A DNA stretch of 20,537 nt from Clostridia bacterium (GTDB lineage: Bacteria > Bacillota > Clostridia > Christensenellales > DUVY01): assembly GCA_026001225.1 (NCBI GenBank), contig BNZQ01000034.1, forward strand, positions 1 through 20,537. The letters are read 5' to 3'. Numbering within the stretch: the stretch's first letter is position 1; each line of letters begins with the position of its first letter. The notes beneath the pieces are model-generated. The model did not search any database. It worked only from the letters and a program-made list of their open reading frames with translations, and was not told the DNA's origin. Positions 13,183-19,724 of the stretch are shown piece by piece. Both the position numbers and the translations under genes were made by a program.

Positions 13183-14400
13183 ATGCAAATCGAAACGGAA
13201 ATTAAAAACGCGGAAATGACGCTCGCGCCGCTGTTCGCGGCCGTCGAGCGAACCGCGCTTTTCAATCAGGAAAAGACGCTGAACGCCTTTCAAAAAAATC
13301 GGATCGCGCCGCGGCATTTCGCGGGTACGACGGGATACGGCTATGACGACGAGGGGCGGGCGGCGCTTTCGGCGGTGTTCCGCGACGTTCTGAACGCCGA
13401 TGCCGCGATCGCGTCGCCCTATATCGCTTCCGGCACGCACGCGCTGTATTTGGCTTTGAGCGGCGTTTTGCGCTCGGGGGATCGCTTTTTATCCTTGACG
13501 GGGAAGCCGTATGACACGTTGGAAGGAATCATCGGCGGGGAAGGCATCGGATCACTGCGGGATTTCGGGATTGTGTTCGAGCAAATCGACATATTATCCG
13601 AACCGGGCAAACTCAATTTAGAAGCGATTGAAAAGACGTTAAAAGCCAAAAAATACAAGCTCGCCTATATGCAGCGGTCGCGCGGGTACGCGGCGCGGCG
13701 CGCGCTGTCCGTGGGCGAGATAGAGGAGGCGGCCCGGCTCGTGCACGCCGTTTCGCCGGAAACGGCCGTCATGGTCGATAATTGCTACGGCGAATTTACC
13801 GAAACGCGCGAACCGACCGAGGCCGGTGCGGATTTGATCGCCGGATCGCTGATCAAAAATCCGGGCGGCGGGCTCGCACCCTCGGGCGGTTATATCGCGG
13901 GACGGGCCGATTTGGTACGCCTCGCCGAATACCGACTGACCGCGCCGGGTCTCGGGTGCGAAATCGGAAGCCTTGCAAGCGGCTATAAACCGTATTTTCA
14001 GGGCCTGTTTATGGCGCCGCACACCGTTGCGCAGGCAATCAAGGGCTCGTTATTGGTCGGCGCGGTCATGAAAAACAGAGGCTTTAAAACCGAACCGGCC
14101 ATCGACCGCGCGCCGTCCGATCTTATTCGTTCCGTCAGCTTCGATACGGCGGAGCAGCTGATCGGATTTTGCCGGCAAATTCAATACGCGTCGCCGGTGG
14201 ACAGCTTTGTCACCTGCGAGCCGTGGAACATGCCGGGCTACGCCGATAAGGTCATTATGGCGGCGGGTACGTTCAATCAAGGCGCGTCGCTCGAACTGTC
14301 CTGCGACGCGCCGATCAGGCCGCCGTATACCGCGTATTTGCAGGGCGGGCTGACATATGAGCACGTTAAAATCGCGTTAAAACGCAGTTTGGAAAAGTAA
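13183..14400 (+). CDS. Methionine gamma-lyase family PLP protein (YnbB / 'aluminum resistance' family)
   Basis: A fold-type I PLP-dependent enzyme of the COG4100 family, regularly found after miaA or hfq in Firmicutes and named ynbB in B. subtilis. It has 405 residues, and the PLP-binding lysine is K225 in GSLIKNPGGG. Cofactor-contact segments ASGTHALYLAL (82-92) and VDNCYGEFTE (198-207) are present, and the C-terminal part has CEPWNMPGYADKVIMAAGTFNQGAS. AAGGAAAT precedes the ATG at 13183. The true substrate is not established for the family; a cystathionine- or methionine-lyase-like reaction is inferred from the fold. It ends the plus-strand operon and converges on lexA. Confidence 0.92.
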   Translation: MQIETEIKNAEMTLAPLFAAVERTALFNQEKTLNAFQKNRIAPRHFAGTTGYGYDDEGRAALSAVFRDVLNADAAIASPYIASGTHALYLALSGVLRSGDRFLSLTGKPYDTLEGIIGGEGIGSLRDFGIVFEQIDILSEPGKLNLEAIEKTLKAKKYKLAYMQRSRGYAARRALSVGEIEEAARLVHAVSPETAVMVDNCYGEFTETREPTEAGADLIAGSLIKNPGGGLAPSGGYIAGRADLVRLAEYRLTAPGLGCEIGSLASGYKPYFQGLFMAPHTVAQAIKGSLLVGAVMKNRGFKTEPAIDRAPSDLIRSVSFDTAEQLIGFCRQIQYASPVDSFVTCEPWNMPGYADKVIMAAGTFNQGASLELSCDAPIRPPYTAYLQGGLTYEHVKIALKRSLEK

Positions 14401-14419
14401 AAAATAGGTTGGTTGTATT

Positions 14420-14473
14420 CGGCATAGATGCGAGCGTCCGTGACACAGTATCGCGAAACATTATATGCTGCCG
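14420..14473 (-). repeat. 3'-end element, copy 2 (after lexA)
   Basis: Read on the minus strand, it starts with CGGCA one base after the lexA stop, contains the 16-nt core CGCGATACTGTGTCAC (14455-14440), then GCTCGCATC, and ends in TGCCG. Core, ends and the GCTCG-ATC segment match the element directly after spoIIGA (3401-3466), with differences concentrated in the spacers. It fills most of the 74-bp gap between the convergent ynbB-type and lexA genes. Confidence 0.6.
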
Positions 14474-14474
14474 T

Positions 14475-15104
14475 TCAATAGCTTCTGATCAAGCCGACCA
14501 CAATCCCCACGACCTGCGCGTTGTCCACGATAATAGGCTTCATATTGTCGTTCTCGGGTTGCAAACGAATGCGGTCGTTTTCCTTAAAGAACCGTTTGAC
14601 GGTCGCTTCGTTTTCGACCAGCACGACCGCGATCTCGCCATTATCGCACGTTTCCTGACAGCGCACGACGATCTTATCGCCGTCCATAATCCCGGCGTTG
14701 ACCATGCTGTCGCCGCGCACGTTCAGCATGAACAACTCGCCGCTTTGAAAGAGGTCGACCGGCATCGAATAAACGTCCTCGACGTTCTGTTCGGCAAAAA
14801 TCGGCACGCCCGCCGCTACCTGTCCGATCACGGGAATGCGGACGACGTCCTTTTTATATTTGTCGATGACTTCAATCGCGCGGCTTTGGTTGTCCACCTT
14901 GCGGATCAGGCCGTAATCGGACAGCTTGTTCAAATAATAAAAAGCCGTGGCCGTCGAGCTGATATTTAAGGTCTTGCAAATCTCGCGAACGGAAGGCGGA
15001 TAGCCGTTTTCCTGATGATACTGCTTGATAAACTCGTAAAGCTCGATCAGTTTATCCTGAACTCGGCCGGCCCGCGCGAATTTCTTCTTGAGATTCTCGT
15101 CCAT
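14475..15104 (-). CDS. lexA: SOS-response repressor LexA
   Basis: Represses DNA-damage genes and is inactivated by RecA-stimulated self-cleavage. It has 209 residues: an N-terminal winged helix (1-75, with PPSVREICKTLNISSTATAFYYLNKL) and a C-terminal S24 peptidase fold. The cleavage site is A98-G99 in VAAGVP, and the catalytic pair is S133 (RGDSMVNAGI) and K170 (ATVKRFF); all are intact. ATG at 15104 is chosen because GGAG precedes it at 8-9 nt; a longer frame up to 15173 would cover the promoter. It has its own sigma-A promoter and so is not simply part of the recombinase transcript. The neighbourhood downstream of mutSL and miaA is typical of clostridia. Confidence 0.97.
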   Translation of the reverse strand: MDENLKKKFARAGRVQDKLIELYEFIKQYHQENGYPPSVREICKTLNISSTATAFYYLNKLSDYGLIRKVDNQSRAIEVIDKYKKDVVRIPVIGQVAAGVPIFAEQNVEDVYSMPVDLFQSGELFMLNVRGDSMVNAGIMDGDKIVVRCQETCDNGEIAVVLVENEATVKRFFKENDRIRLQPENDNMKPIIVDNAQVVGIVVGLIRSY

Positions 15105-15140
15105 TTTTGATACTCCTTTCAGATTGCTTAAGATGTAAAC

Positions 15141-15169
15141 AGTATACCATACAAATAAAGGTTTGTCAA
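15141..15169 (-). promoter_or_regulatory. lexA promoter with dyad elements
   Basis: TTGACA (15169-15164), a 17-bp spacer and TATACT (15146-15141), giving a leader of about 30 nt with a Shine-Dalgarno. GTTTGTCAAAC (15161-15171) is a dyad over the -35 box, and ACAAA-6-TTTGT lies in the -35/spacer region. Neither fits the familiar GAAC-N4-GTTC LexA box of Firmicutes, so the autoregulatory site is unassigned. Confidence 0.85.
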
Positions 15170-15188
15170 ACAAATATTTAATGCATTG

Positions 15189-16262
15189 TCAATCCCTTAA
15201 TTTCACTTTATTCGCCGCGGCGCGACGAACGTCGTCGGATAACGCGGCATAGTGTTTCTTGGTGGTATTCACGTCCTTATGTCCCAAAACGTCCGCGACG
15301 ACGTAAATATCGTGCGTTTCCTTATAGAGCGCGGTGCCGTAGGTCGAGCGCAGCTTGTGCGGCGTGATCTTTTTTAAAGGCGAAATGATACGGGCATACT
15401 TTTTGACCAATTCCTGTACGGCGCGGACGGACATGCGTTTCTCCTGAAGCGAAAGGAATAAAGCGTCATTGCGCGTGTATTTTGGGTTTTTCGCTTTGCG
15501 TTCACCGTCGCTTTGCGCGCGCCCGTCCAAATATTCCTTTAAACAAGCGGCGACCTCGTCGGAAAAATACAGGATGACCTTGCTGCCGCCTTTACGGGTG
15601 ACGCGGAAGCCGTTGATTTGAAAATCGATATCGTCGACGTTGAGGCCGACGCATTCGCTGATACGGATGCCCGTGCCCAAAAACAGCGTCAGCATCGCCA
15701 AATCGCGTTTTTTGGTTTTGCGGTGGTAAACCTTTTGCGTGTCGGACAACGCCGCGCCGGATTCGGCTTCGTTTAAGAGGCGCGCAATTTCATCGACTTC
15801 GAGGCGGATAATTTCCTTGTCGTGCAATTTGGGCAATTTCAATTTGGACGAATGGTCGGCGGCAAGCTTTTCCTTGTTGAAAAAGTATTTGCACATCGTC
15901 TTGACGCACGCCAATTTCCGGGAACGGGCGCGTTCGCCGCAGGACAATTTCTTGCCGTTTATTTCGTAAAATTCCAAATATTCGAGATATTTTTCCAAAT
16001 GCGTTACCGTGACCGCGTTTAAATCCGCGATTTTAAAATCCGTTACGGCGCGGCCCTTAAATTCGCGCACGGCGACCGTCAAGAACGTGAAGAACGCTTT
16101 CAGATCGTAGGCGTAATTTAAACGCGTCAGCATGGACGTATGCTGTTTGATTCCGAGAAAAAATTCCTCGCAAAATTCCGGCAGCCCGCCAAGCACGCCT
16201 TGAAAGCGTTTATAATTCATTTCGTCGCGTTGCGCGTAATAATCGCTTGCATTTTGTGGCAT
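15189..16262 (-). CDS. Tyrosine recombinase (XerC/XerD-like)
   Basis: A 357-residue site-specific recombinase of the phage-integrase family. The N-terminal SAM-like DNA-binding domain spans about 25-135 and the catalytic domain about 150-350. It has all active-site residues: R200 (GTGIRISE), K224 (TRKGGSK), H302-x2-R305 (PHKLR), H328 (LGHKD) and the nucleophile Y338 (KKHYAAL). It lies upstream of lexA on the same strand. No excisionase, att duplication or cargo genes are nearby, so a resident Xer-type role is more likely than an active integrated element. The start ATG at 16262 has no Shine-Dalgarno; a perfect promoter ends 6 nt before it, which predicts a leaderless message. An internal ATG at residue 15 also lacks a Shine-Dalgarno. 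Whether it acts on dif cannot be told from the sequence. Confidence 0.92.
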   Translation of the reverse strand: MPQNASDYYAQRDEMNYKRFQGVLGGLPEFCEEFFLGIKQHTSMLTRLNYAYDLKAFFTFLTVAVREFKGRAVTDFKIADLNAVTVTHLEKYLEYLEFYEINGKKLSCGERARSRKLACVKTMCKYFFNKEKLAADHSSKLKLPKLHDKEIIRLEVDEIARLLNEAESGAALSDTQKVYHRKTKKRDLAMLTLFLGTGIRISECVGLNVDDIDFQINGFRVTRKGGSKVILYFSDEVAACLKEYLDGRAQSDGERKAKNPKYTRNDALFLSLQEKRMSVRAVQELVKKYARIISPLKKITPHKLRSTYGTALYKETHDIYVVADVLGHKDVNTTKKHYAALSDDVRRAAANKVKLRD

Positions 16263-16268
16263 ATAAAA

Positions 16269-16330
16269 AGTATAGCAGACCTTTCCGCTTTTGTCAATCC
16301 TTTTGCATCATACTATTCGTAAAACTATTC
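16269..16330 (-). promoter_or_regulatory. Recombinase promoter with upstream direct repeats
   Basis: On the minus strand TTGACA (16297-16292), 17 bp and TATACT (16274-16269), then 6 nt to the ATG at 16262. Upstream of the -35 box, GAATAGT occurs twice with a 12-bp period (plus-strand ACTATTC at 16312-16318 and 16324-16330), possibly a regulator site. No other content was recognised in the 140-bp gap. Confidence 0.8.
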
Positions 16331-16402
16331 TTTTGCGCATAGTGTAAGAGTATTTCGGGACTTTGAAAACGGAATCCCCCATTCGGGAACTTGCGCGGGA
16401 TT

Positions 16403-17158
16403 TTACGGCTTTCCGATATTTTTCTTCAAAGTTTCCACTTGTTCGAGAATATTCGGAATCTCGGATTGCATCATATCTTTAAAATCGTCGTCGTAACGAT
16501 AAACCAATTCTTTGAATGGTTTGGTTTTGATCGCTTTGACGAAGCCGTCGAGCATATCGAAGTTCTTTTTGTAAGCGTGCATGGAATTGCTTCGGTGCGT
16601 GTACGTCCCCACGGGAACACACAGAGCCGCCGCCGTCCTTTCCTGCAATTGAATCAGGGCGAACGCGTTGAAGAAAAAAGCCTCAGGCAGGTCGTTTGAA
16701 CGGAACAACACCGTTAAATCCAAACGGCCGCCGCGGATCATGAATTGCAGCGATTGCAGGCAGGCCGGGCTGTCGGTATGCGCGTCCTCCGCATTTTCGC
16801 GAACCGAGACGACGGCGCGGCGGGATTCGGGATTGCGTTTCAATTCGTCCACGACAAATTTATAATACTTCGCGTAACGGGCGTGGTATGTATAATGCCA
16901 ACCGTGTCCGATACGGAAATCCAAAATCCCGTCCAAAATTTCCATCGAGTATTGCTGCAGCTCGCGCGGCCCGCCGATAATCAGTTTGCTGATCCGCGGC
17001 TCGGAAAGCGGCTCGGAAACGGCGACCGTCATCGCGCATTCGAGGCACTCGGTGTTGTAGTCCGCGCACCCGACCCGTTCCCCCCTCTCCCGCAAGGCTT
17101 CCAACGCGCGGTGATAGCCTTCGGTCAACGCGGCGCATTCGATAAAGATTTCTTTCAT
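16403..17158 (-). CDS. Thymidylate synthase-like protein (divergent ThyA fold)
   Basis: A 251-residue protein with the ThyA pyrimidine-methylase core. NPESRRAVVSVREN (109-122) corresponds to the double-Arg phosphate-binding loop, and C133 in SPACLQSLQF is the expected nucleophile, with PAC-Leu instead of the usual PxC-His. LFRSNDLPEAFFFNAFAL (151-168) supplies the Arg-Ser phosphate contacts and the Asn that selects uracil, and THRSNSMHAY (187-196) resembles the His-Tyr ribose contact. The N-terminal about 90 residues do not follow standard ThyA. Similar proteins occur in Firmicutes and phages. dUMP methylation is inferred; a dUMP/dCMP hydroxymethylase is the main alternative. The start at 17158 has no Shine-Dalgarno; a promoter ends 6 nt before it. 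Confidence 0.82.
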   Translation of the reverse strand: MKEIFIECAALTEGYHRALEALRERGERVGCADYNTECLECAMTVAVSEPLSEPRISKLIIGGPRELQQYSMEILDGILDFRIGHGWHYTYHARYAKYYKFVVDELKRNPESRRAVVSVRENAEDAHTDSPACLQSLQFMIRGGRLDLTVLFRSNDLPEAFFFNAFALIQLQERTAAALCVPVGTYTHRSNSMHAYKKNFDMLDGFVKAIKTKPFKELVYRYDDDFKDMMQSEIPNILEQVETLKKNIGKP

Positions 17159-17164
17159 GGTTCT

Positions 17165-17193
17165 ATTTTAACAGATTTTCAAGAAAAAGGCAA
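17165..17193 (-). promoter_or_regulatory. Promoter of the thymidylate synthase-like gene
   Basis: On the minus strand TTGCCT (17193-17188), 17-bp spacer, TAAAAT (17170-17165), then 6 nt (AGAACC) to the ATG at 17158. The expected transcription start falls on or next to the A of the start codon, so this is a third candidate leaderless gene. Confidence 0.65.
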
Positions 17194-17202
17194 GCGTCAT
17201 GA

Positions 17203-17400
17203 TCAGGGCGGGCATCGGTCGGATATCTCTCCGCTTCGGTCGAGCGGTCGCATTAAAATAAACTTCTCACAAACTGCTGCAACGAATTTATCAATATTTG
17301 ATAATTCTATCGTCTTAAGGTGTGTGAAACAAGTATGCCGCACGCCTTGTAGCGATATTTTAGACATATCAAATACATCTGCCCGACGGCCGACGCGCAC
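17203..17400 (-). other. AT-richer intergenic stretch with an unassigned 65-codon frame
   Basis: The 265 bp between the thymidylate synthase-like gene and kdgK hold an open minus-strand frame beginning with GTG at 17400. Its middle (HLKTIELSNIDKFVAAVCEKF) is plausible protein, but it has no Shine-Dalgarno and no recognised family. About 17255-17370 is lower in GC than its surroundings, as if from a decayed or imported piece. A hairpin CCGCT-7-AGCGG lies at 17231-17247. I do not call it a gene. Confidence 0.3.
17288..17304. promoter_or_regulatory. Perfect 17-bp palindrome, operator-like
   Basis: TTATCAA-TAT-TTGATAA is a perfect dyad with a 3-nt centre, about 130 nt upstream of the thymidylate synthase-like start. 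Its size and symmetry suit a dimeric repressor, but no regulator gene adjoins it. Confidence 0.4.
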
Positions 17401-17423
17401 TGCCCAGATCGGAAAAAAAGAAT

Positions 17424-18443
17424 CTACCTTTGCACCCGGCCCGATCCGTCCGACGATAACAACGTCTCCACTTCCTTTTCCGACACAAGGTTAAAATCAC
17501 CGGCGATCGTATGCTTTAAAGCCGAAGCCGCGGTGGCGAACTCGGCCGCCCGCTTGAAATCAGGCTTGGTCAGCAACCCGTGAATCAGGCCGGCCGCGAA
17601 CGAGTCTCCCGCACCCACGCGGTCTACGATCCGTATTTCGTACTTCTTTGTTTGGTAAAACTCCTTACCGTCGCCGATCACCGCGCTCCAGCCGTTGTCC
17701 GACGCCGAATGCGAAACCCGTAGGGACGACGCGATATATTGAAAGCCGAACTCCTCGCGCATTTCCCGGAAGATCTTTTTATAGCCCTCGATTTCCAATT
17801 CGCCCCGCGTCACGTCGGTTTTGCCGGGCTTAAAGCCCAAGCAGTTGTCGGCGTCCTCCTCGTTTCCGATACATACGTCCACATATCTCATGAGCGGACG
17901 CATACAAGCCCGCGCTTCTTCCTGCGTCCACAGCTTTTTACGGTAATTCAGATCAACCGAAACCTTGACCTTGCGGGCCTTGGCGGCGGCCAACGCGGCG
18001 GCCAGAACCGCGCGCGCGGATTTGCCGAGAGCCGGTGTGATCCCCGTAAAGTGGAACCAATCGGCTCCCTCGAAAATTTGATCGAAATCGAAGTCGGCCG
18101 GTTTTGCCTCGGCGATCGCGCTGTGCGCCCGGTCGTAAATGACATTGGAACTCCGCATAGAAGCGCCGTTTTCCAAAAAGTATATCCCCACGCGGTCGCC
18201 GCCGCGCGCGATATATTCCGTCCGCACGCCCAACCCGCGCAAGCTGTTGACCGCAGTCTGTCCGATTGCATGCCCGGGCAGTTTGGTCACAAAGTATGCG
18301 TCGTGCCCGTAATTCGCCAACGACACGCAAACGTTCGCCTCGCCGCCGCCATAAACGGCGTCGAAACTGTCCGACTGCACGAACCGCTTAAATCCCGGCG
18401 CGGACAGCCGTAACATGATTTCTCCCAATGCAACGATCTTCAT
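17424..18443 (-). CDS. kdgK: 2-dehydro-3-deoxygluconokinase (KDG kinase)
   Basis: A PfkB-family sugar kinase that phosphorylates 2-keto-3-deoxygluconate to KDPG, the last activation step of hexuronate breakdown. It has 339 residues. GGGEANVCVSLA (32-43) is the substrate-binding start of the fold, VSVDLNYRKKLW (161-172) is typical of KdgK, and the PfkB signature VDRVGAGDSFAAG (273-285) holds the catalytic base D280. The start at 18443 has GGGAG about 10 nt upstream. It is last in the minus-strand run uxaA–aldolase–kdgK, so it consumes UxaA product and feeds the aldolase. The 216-bp gap to the aldolase gene holds the second hairpin element. A T-run follows the stop (17421-17413) but a clear terminator stem was not found. 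Confidence 0.92.
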   Translation of the reverse strand: MKIVALGEIMLRLSAPGFKRFVQSDSFDAVYGGGEANVCVSLANYGHDAYFVTKLPGHAIGQTAVNSLRGLGVRTEYIARGGDRVGIYFLENGASMRSSNVIYDRAHSAIAEAKPADFDFDQIFEGADWFHFTGITPALGKSARAVLAAALAAAKARKVKVSVDLNYRKKLWTQEEARACMRPLMRYVDVCIGNEEDADNCLGFKPGKTDVTRGELEIEGYKKIFREMREEFGFQYIASSLRVSHSASDNGWSAVIGDGKEFYQTKKYEIRIVDRVGAGDSFAAGLIHGLLTKPDFKRAAEFATAASALKHTIAGDFNLVSEKEVETLLSSDGSGRVQR

Positions 18444-18477
18444 TCGGTTTGACTCCCTTTGTCGCTTTTGTTCTATA

Positions 18478-18634
18478 TAGTGTGGACACGAGAGGGCAAC
18501 GAGAGGATTTTAGATGATTTTTGCGTTATGCAAGGCATTTCTCCATAGGCTACGCAGCGCTACGACGAGGAAAAATAACACAGCAGAACGCAATGAGCAT
18601 CAAAATATCCCGTTGAAATCTCGTGTCCGCACTA
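18478..18634. repeat. MITE-like hairpin element, copy 2 (between the aldolase gene and kdgK)
   Basis: The ends TAGTGTGGACACGAG (18478-18492) and 18620-18634 are inverse at 14 of 15 positions; the one difference leaves a G·U pair. The arms continue to pair imperfectly toward a GTAGC-rich tip near 18548-18567. Read in reverse, the tip (CTCGTCGTAGCGCTGCGTAG) corresponds to CTCGATCGTAGCGTTGCTA in the element at 3582-3756, and the TGTGT-plus-AT-rich stretch before it also corresponds. There is no ORF inside. It lies within an operon, so it would be transcribed. Confidence 0.7.
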
Positions 18635-18659
18635 TCTAATGCTTTGCTCTATACAAGCG

Positions 18660-19643
18660 TTATTTCTTCTGCAAAAGATGTACGGCGAACCCGCCGAATT
18701 CCTTTTTAAGATACACGGCCTGCAATCGTTTCCTGTCGTCGTATTTCGCCGTGTCCATATCCGCCTCAAAGCCTCGGGCTTTCAGCGCGGCGAGCGCCCG
18801 CAAAACCGAGTTCGTTTTGATCGCGATATGCCCGTTCGTACCGAGATACTTGGACTTCATGATCTCTATGCCGGTTGAGCAAAAAACGCTGCTCACGCCG
18901 ATTTTGTTCTCTAAGCCGAACGCTTCGCTAAATAAGCGCGCGGTTTTCACGGCCACCGTTTCCGAATCGGAATTGATTCCGACGTGCGCCAACTCGAAGC
19001 CGAGAATTTTACTGACGACCGACCGGCAAAGTGCGGTTATTCCCTCCCACTTTTCGGCGTTCACCAATTCGGAAGTCACCATCCAGCTTCCTCCGCAGGC
19101 AAAGACCCTATCGCTTGCGAGGTAGTCCGAAATATTGCTTTCGTTGATTCCGCCGGTCGGCATAAAGCGCACGTCGCCGTAGGGCGCGGCGACCGCCTTG
19201 ATATATCCGATCCCGCCCGCCTGCTCCGCCGGAAAGAATTTGACGTATTTTAAACCGAGTTCTAACGCCTGTTCGATCTCACTCGGAGATGAAACGCCGG
19301 GGATAAAGGGTATGCCTTTACCGAGGGCGCGTTCGACCACCCGCGGATTCAATCCCGGTGCGACCAAAAACTTCGCGCCCGCGGCGATCGCGCTGTCCGC
19401 CTGCTCCGCGGTCAGCACCGTTCCCGCGCCCACGGTCATATCGGGATACCGTTTTACGATGTCGGCGATCACCTTGTCCGCGCCCTTGGCGCGGAACGTG
19501 ACCTCGGCGCAAGGGATTCCCCCGTCGATCAAGGCCTTTGCAAGCTTCAAGGCTTTGGAAGTGTCCTCCAATTTGATGACCGGAACGATCCCGATCCCTT
19601 CCAACGCCGTTACGATTCCGTCGAATTTCTTTTTGTCTATCAT
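18660..19643 (-). CDS. eda: KDPG/KHG aldolase fused to a C-terminal VOC (glyoxalase-like) domain
   Basis: Cleaves 2-keto-3-deoxy-6-phosphogluconate to pyruvate and glyceraldehyde-3-phosphate. Residues 1 to about 212 are a complete class I Eda aldolase: E47 in CAEVTFRA, GAGTVLT (72-78), the Schiff-base lysine K135 in YVKFFPAE, and the phosphate loop MPTGGIN (161-167). Residues about 215-327 form a second domain with the VOC pattern. H220 (LAHVGINS), E260 (GIEIMKS), H272 (GHIAIKT) and H322 (GGFAVHLLQ) are candidate metal ligands, with His at the last position where glyoxalases usually have Glu. Eda alone is about 210 residues, so this is a fusion; aldolases of this length may occur in other clostridia, but the VOC role is unknown. 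AAGGAAGGA precedes the ATG by about 11 nt. It lies between uxaA and kdgK. Confidence 0.92.
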   Translation of the reverse strand: MIDKKKFDGIVTALEGIGIVPVIKLEDTSKALKLAKALIDGGIPCAEVTFRAKGADKVIADIVKRYPDMTVGAGTVLTAEQADSAIAAGAKFLVAPGLNPRVVERALGKGIPFIPGVSSPSEIEQALELGLKYVKFFPAEQAGGIGYIKAVAAPYGDVRFMPTGGINESNISDYLASDRVFACGGSWMVTSELVNAEKWEGITALCRSVVSKILGFELAHVGINSDSETVAVKTARLFSEAFGLENKIGVSSVFCSTGIEIMKSKYLGTNGHIAIKTNSVLRALAALKARGFEADMDTAKYDDRKRLQAVYLKKEFGGFAVHLLQKK

Positions 19644-19724
19644 GACAGACTATCCTTCCTTTATGGAATGTATACTTCCTTTACCATAAACCGTATTGAA
19701 AACCGATTTTCCTTGAAGGTGCGG

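Noticed and set aside
15189-17158. Integrative element or prophage remnant around the tyrosine recombinase
   Set aside because: No att-like duplication, excisionase, relaxase or phage structural gene is present, and the neighbours are housekeeping genes; a resident recombinase is the simpler reading.
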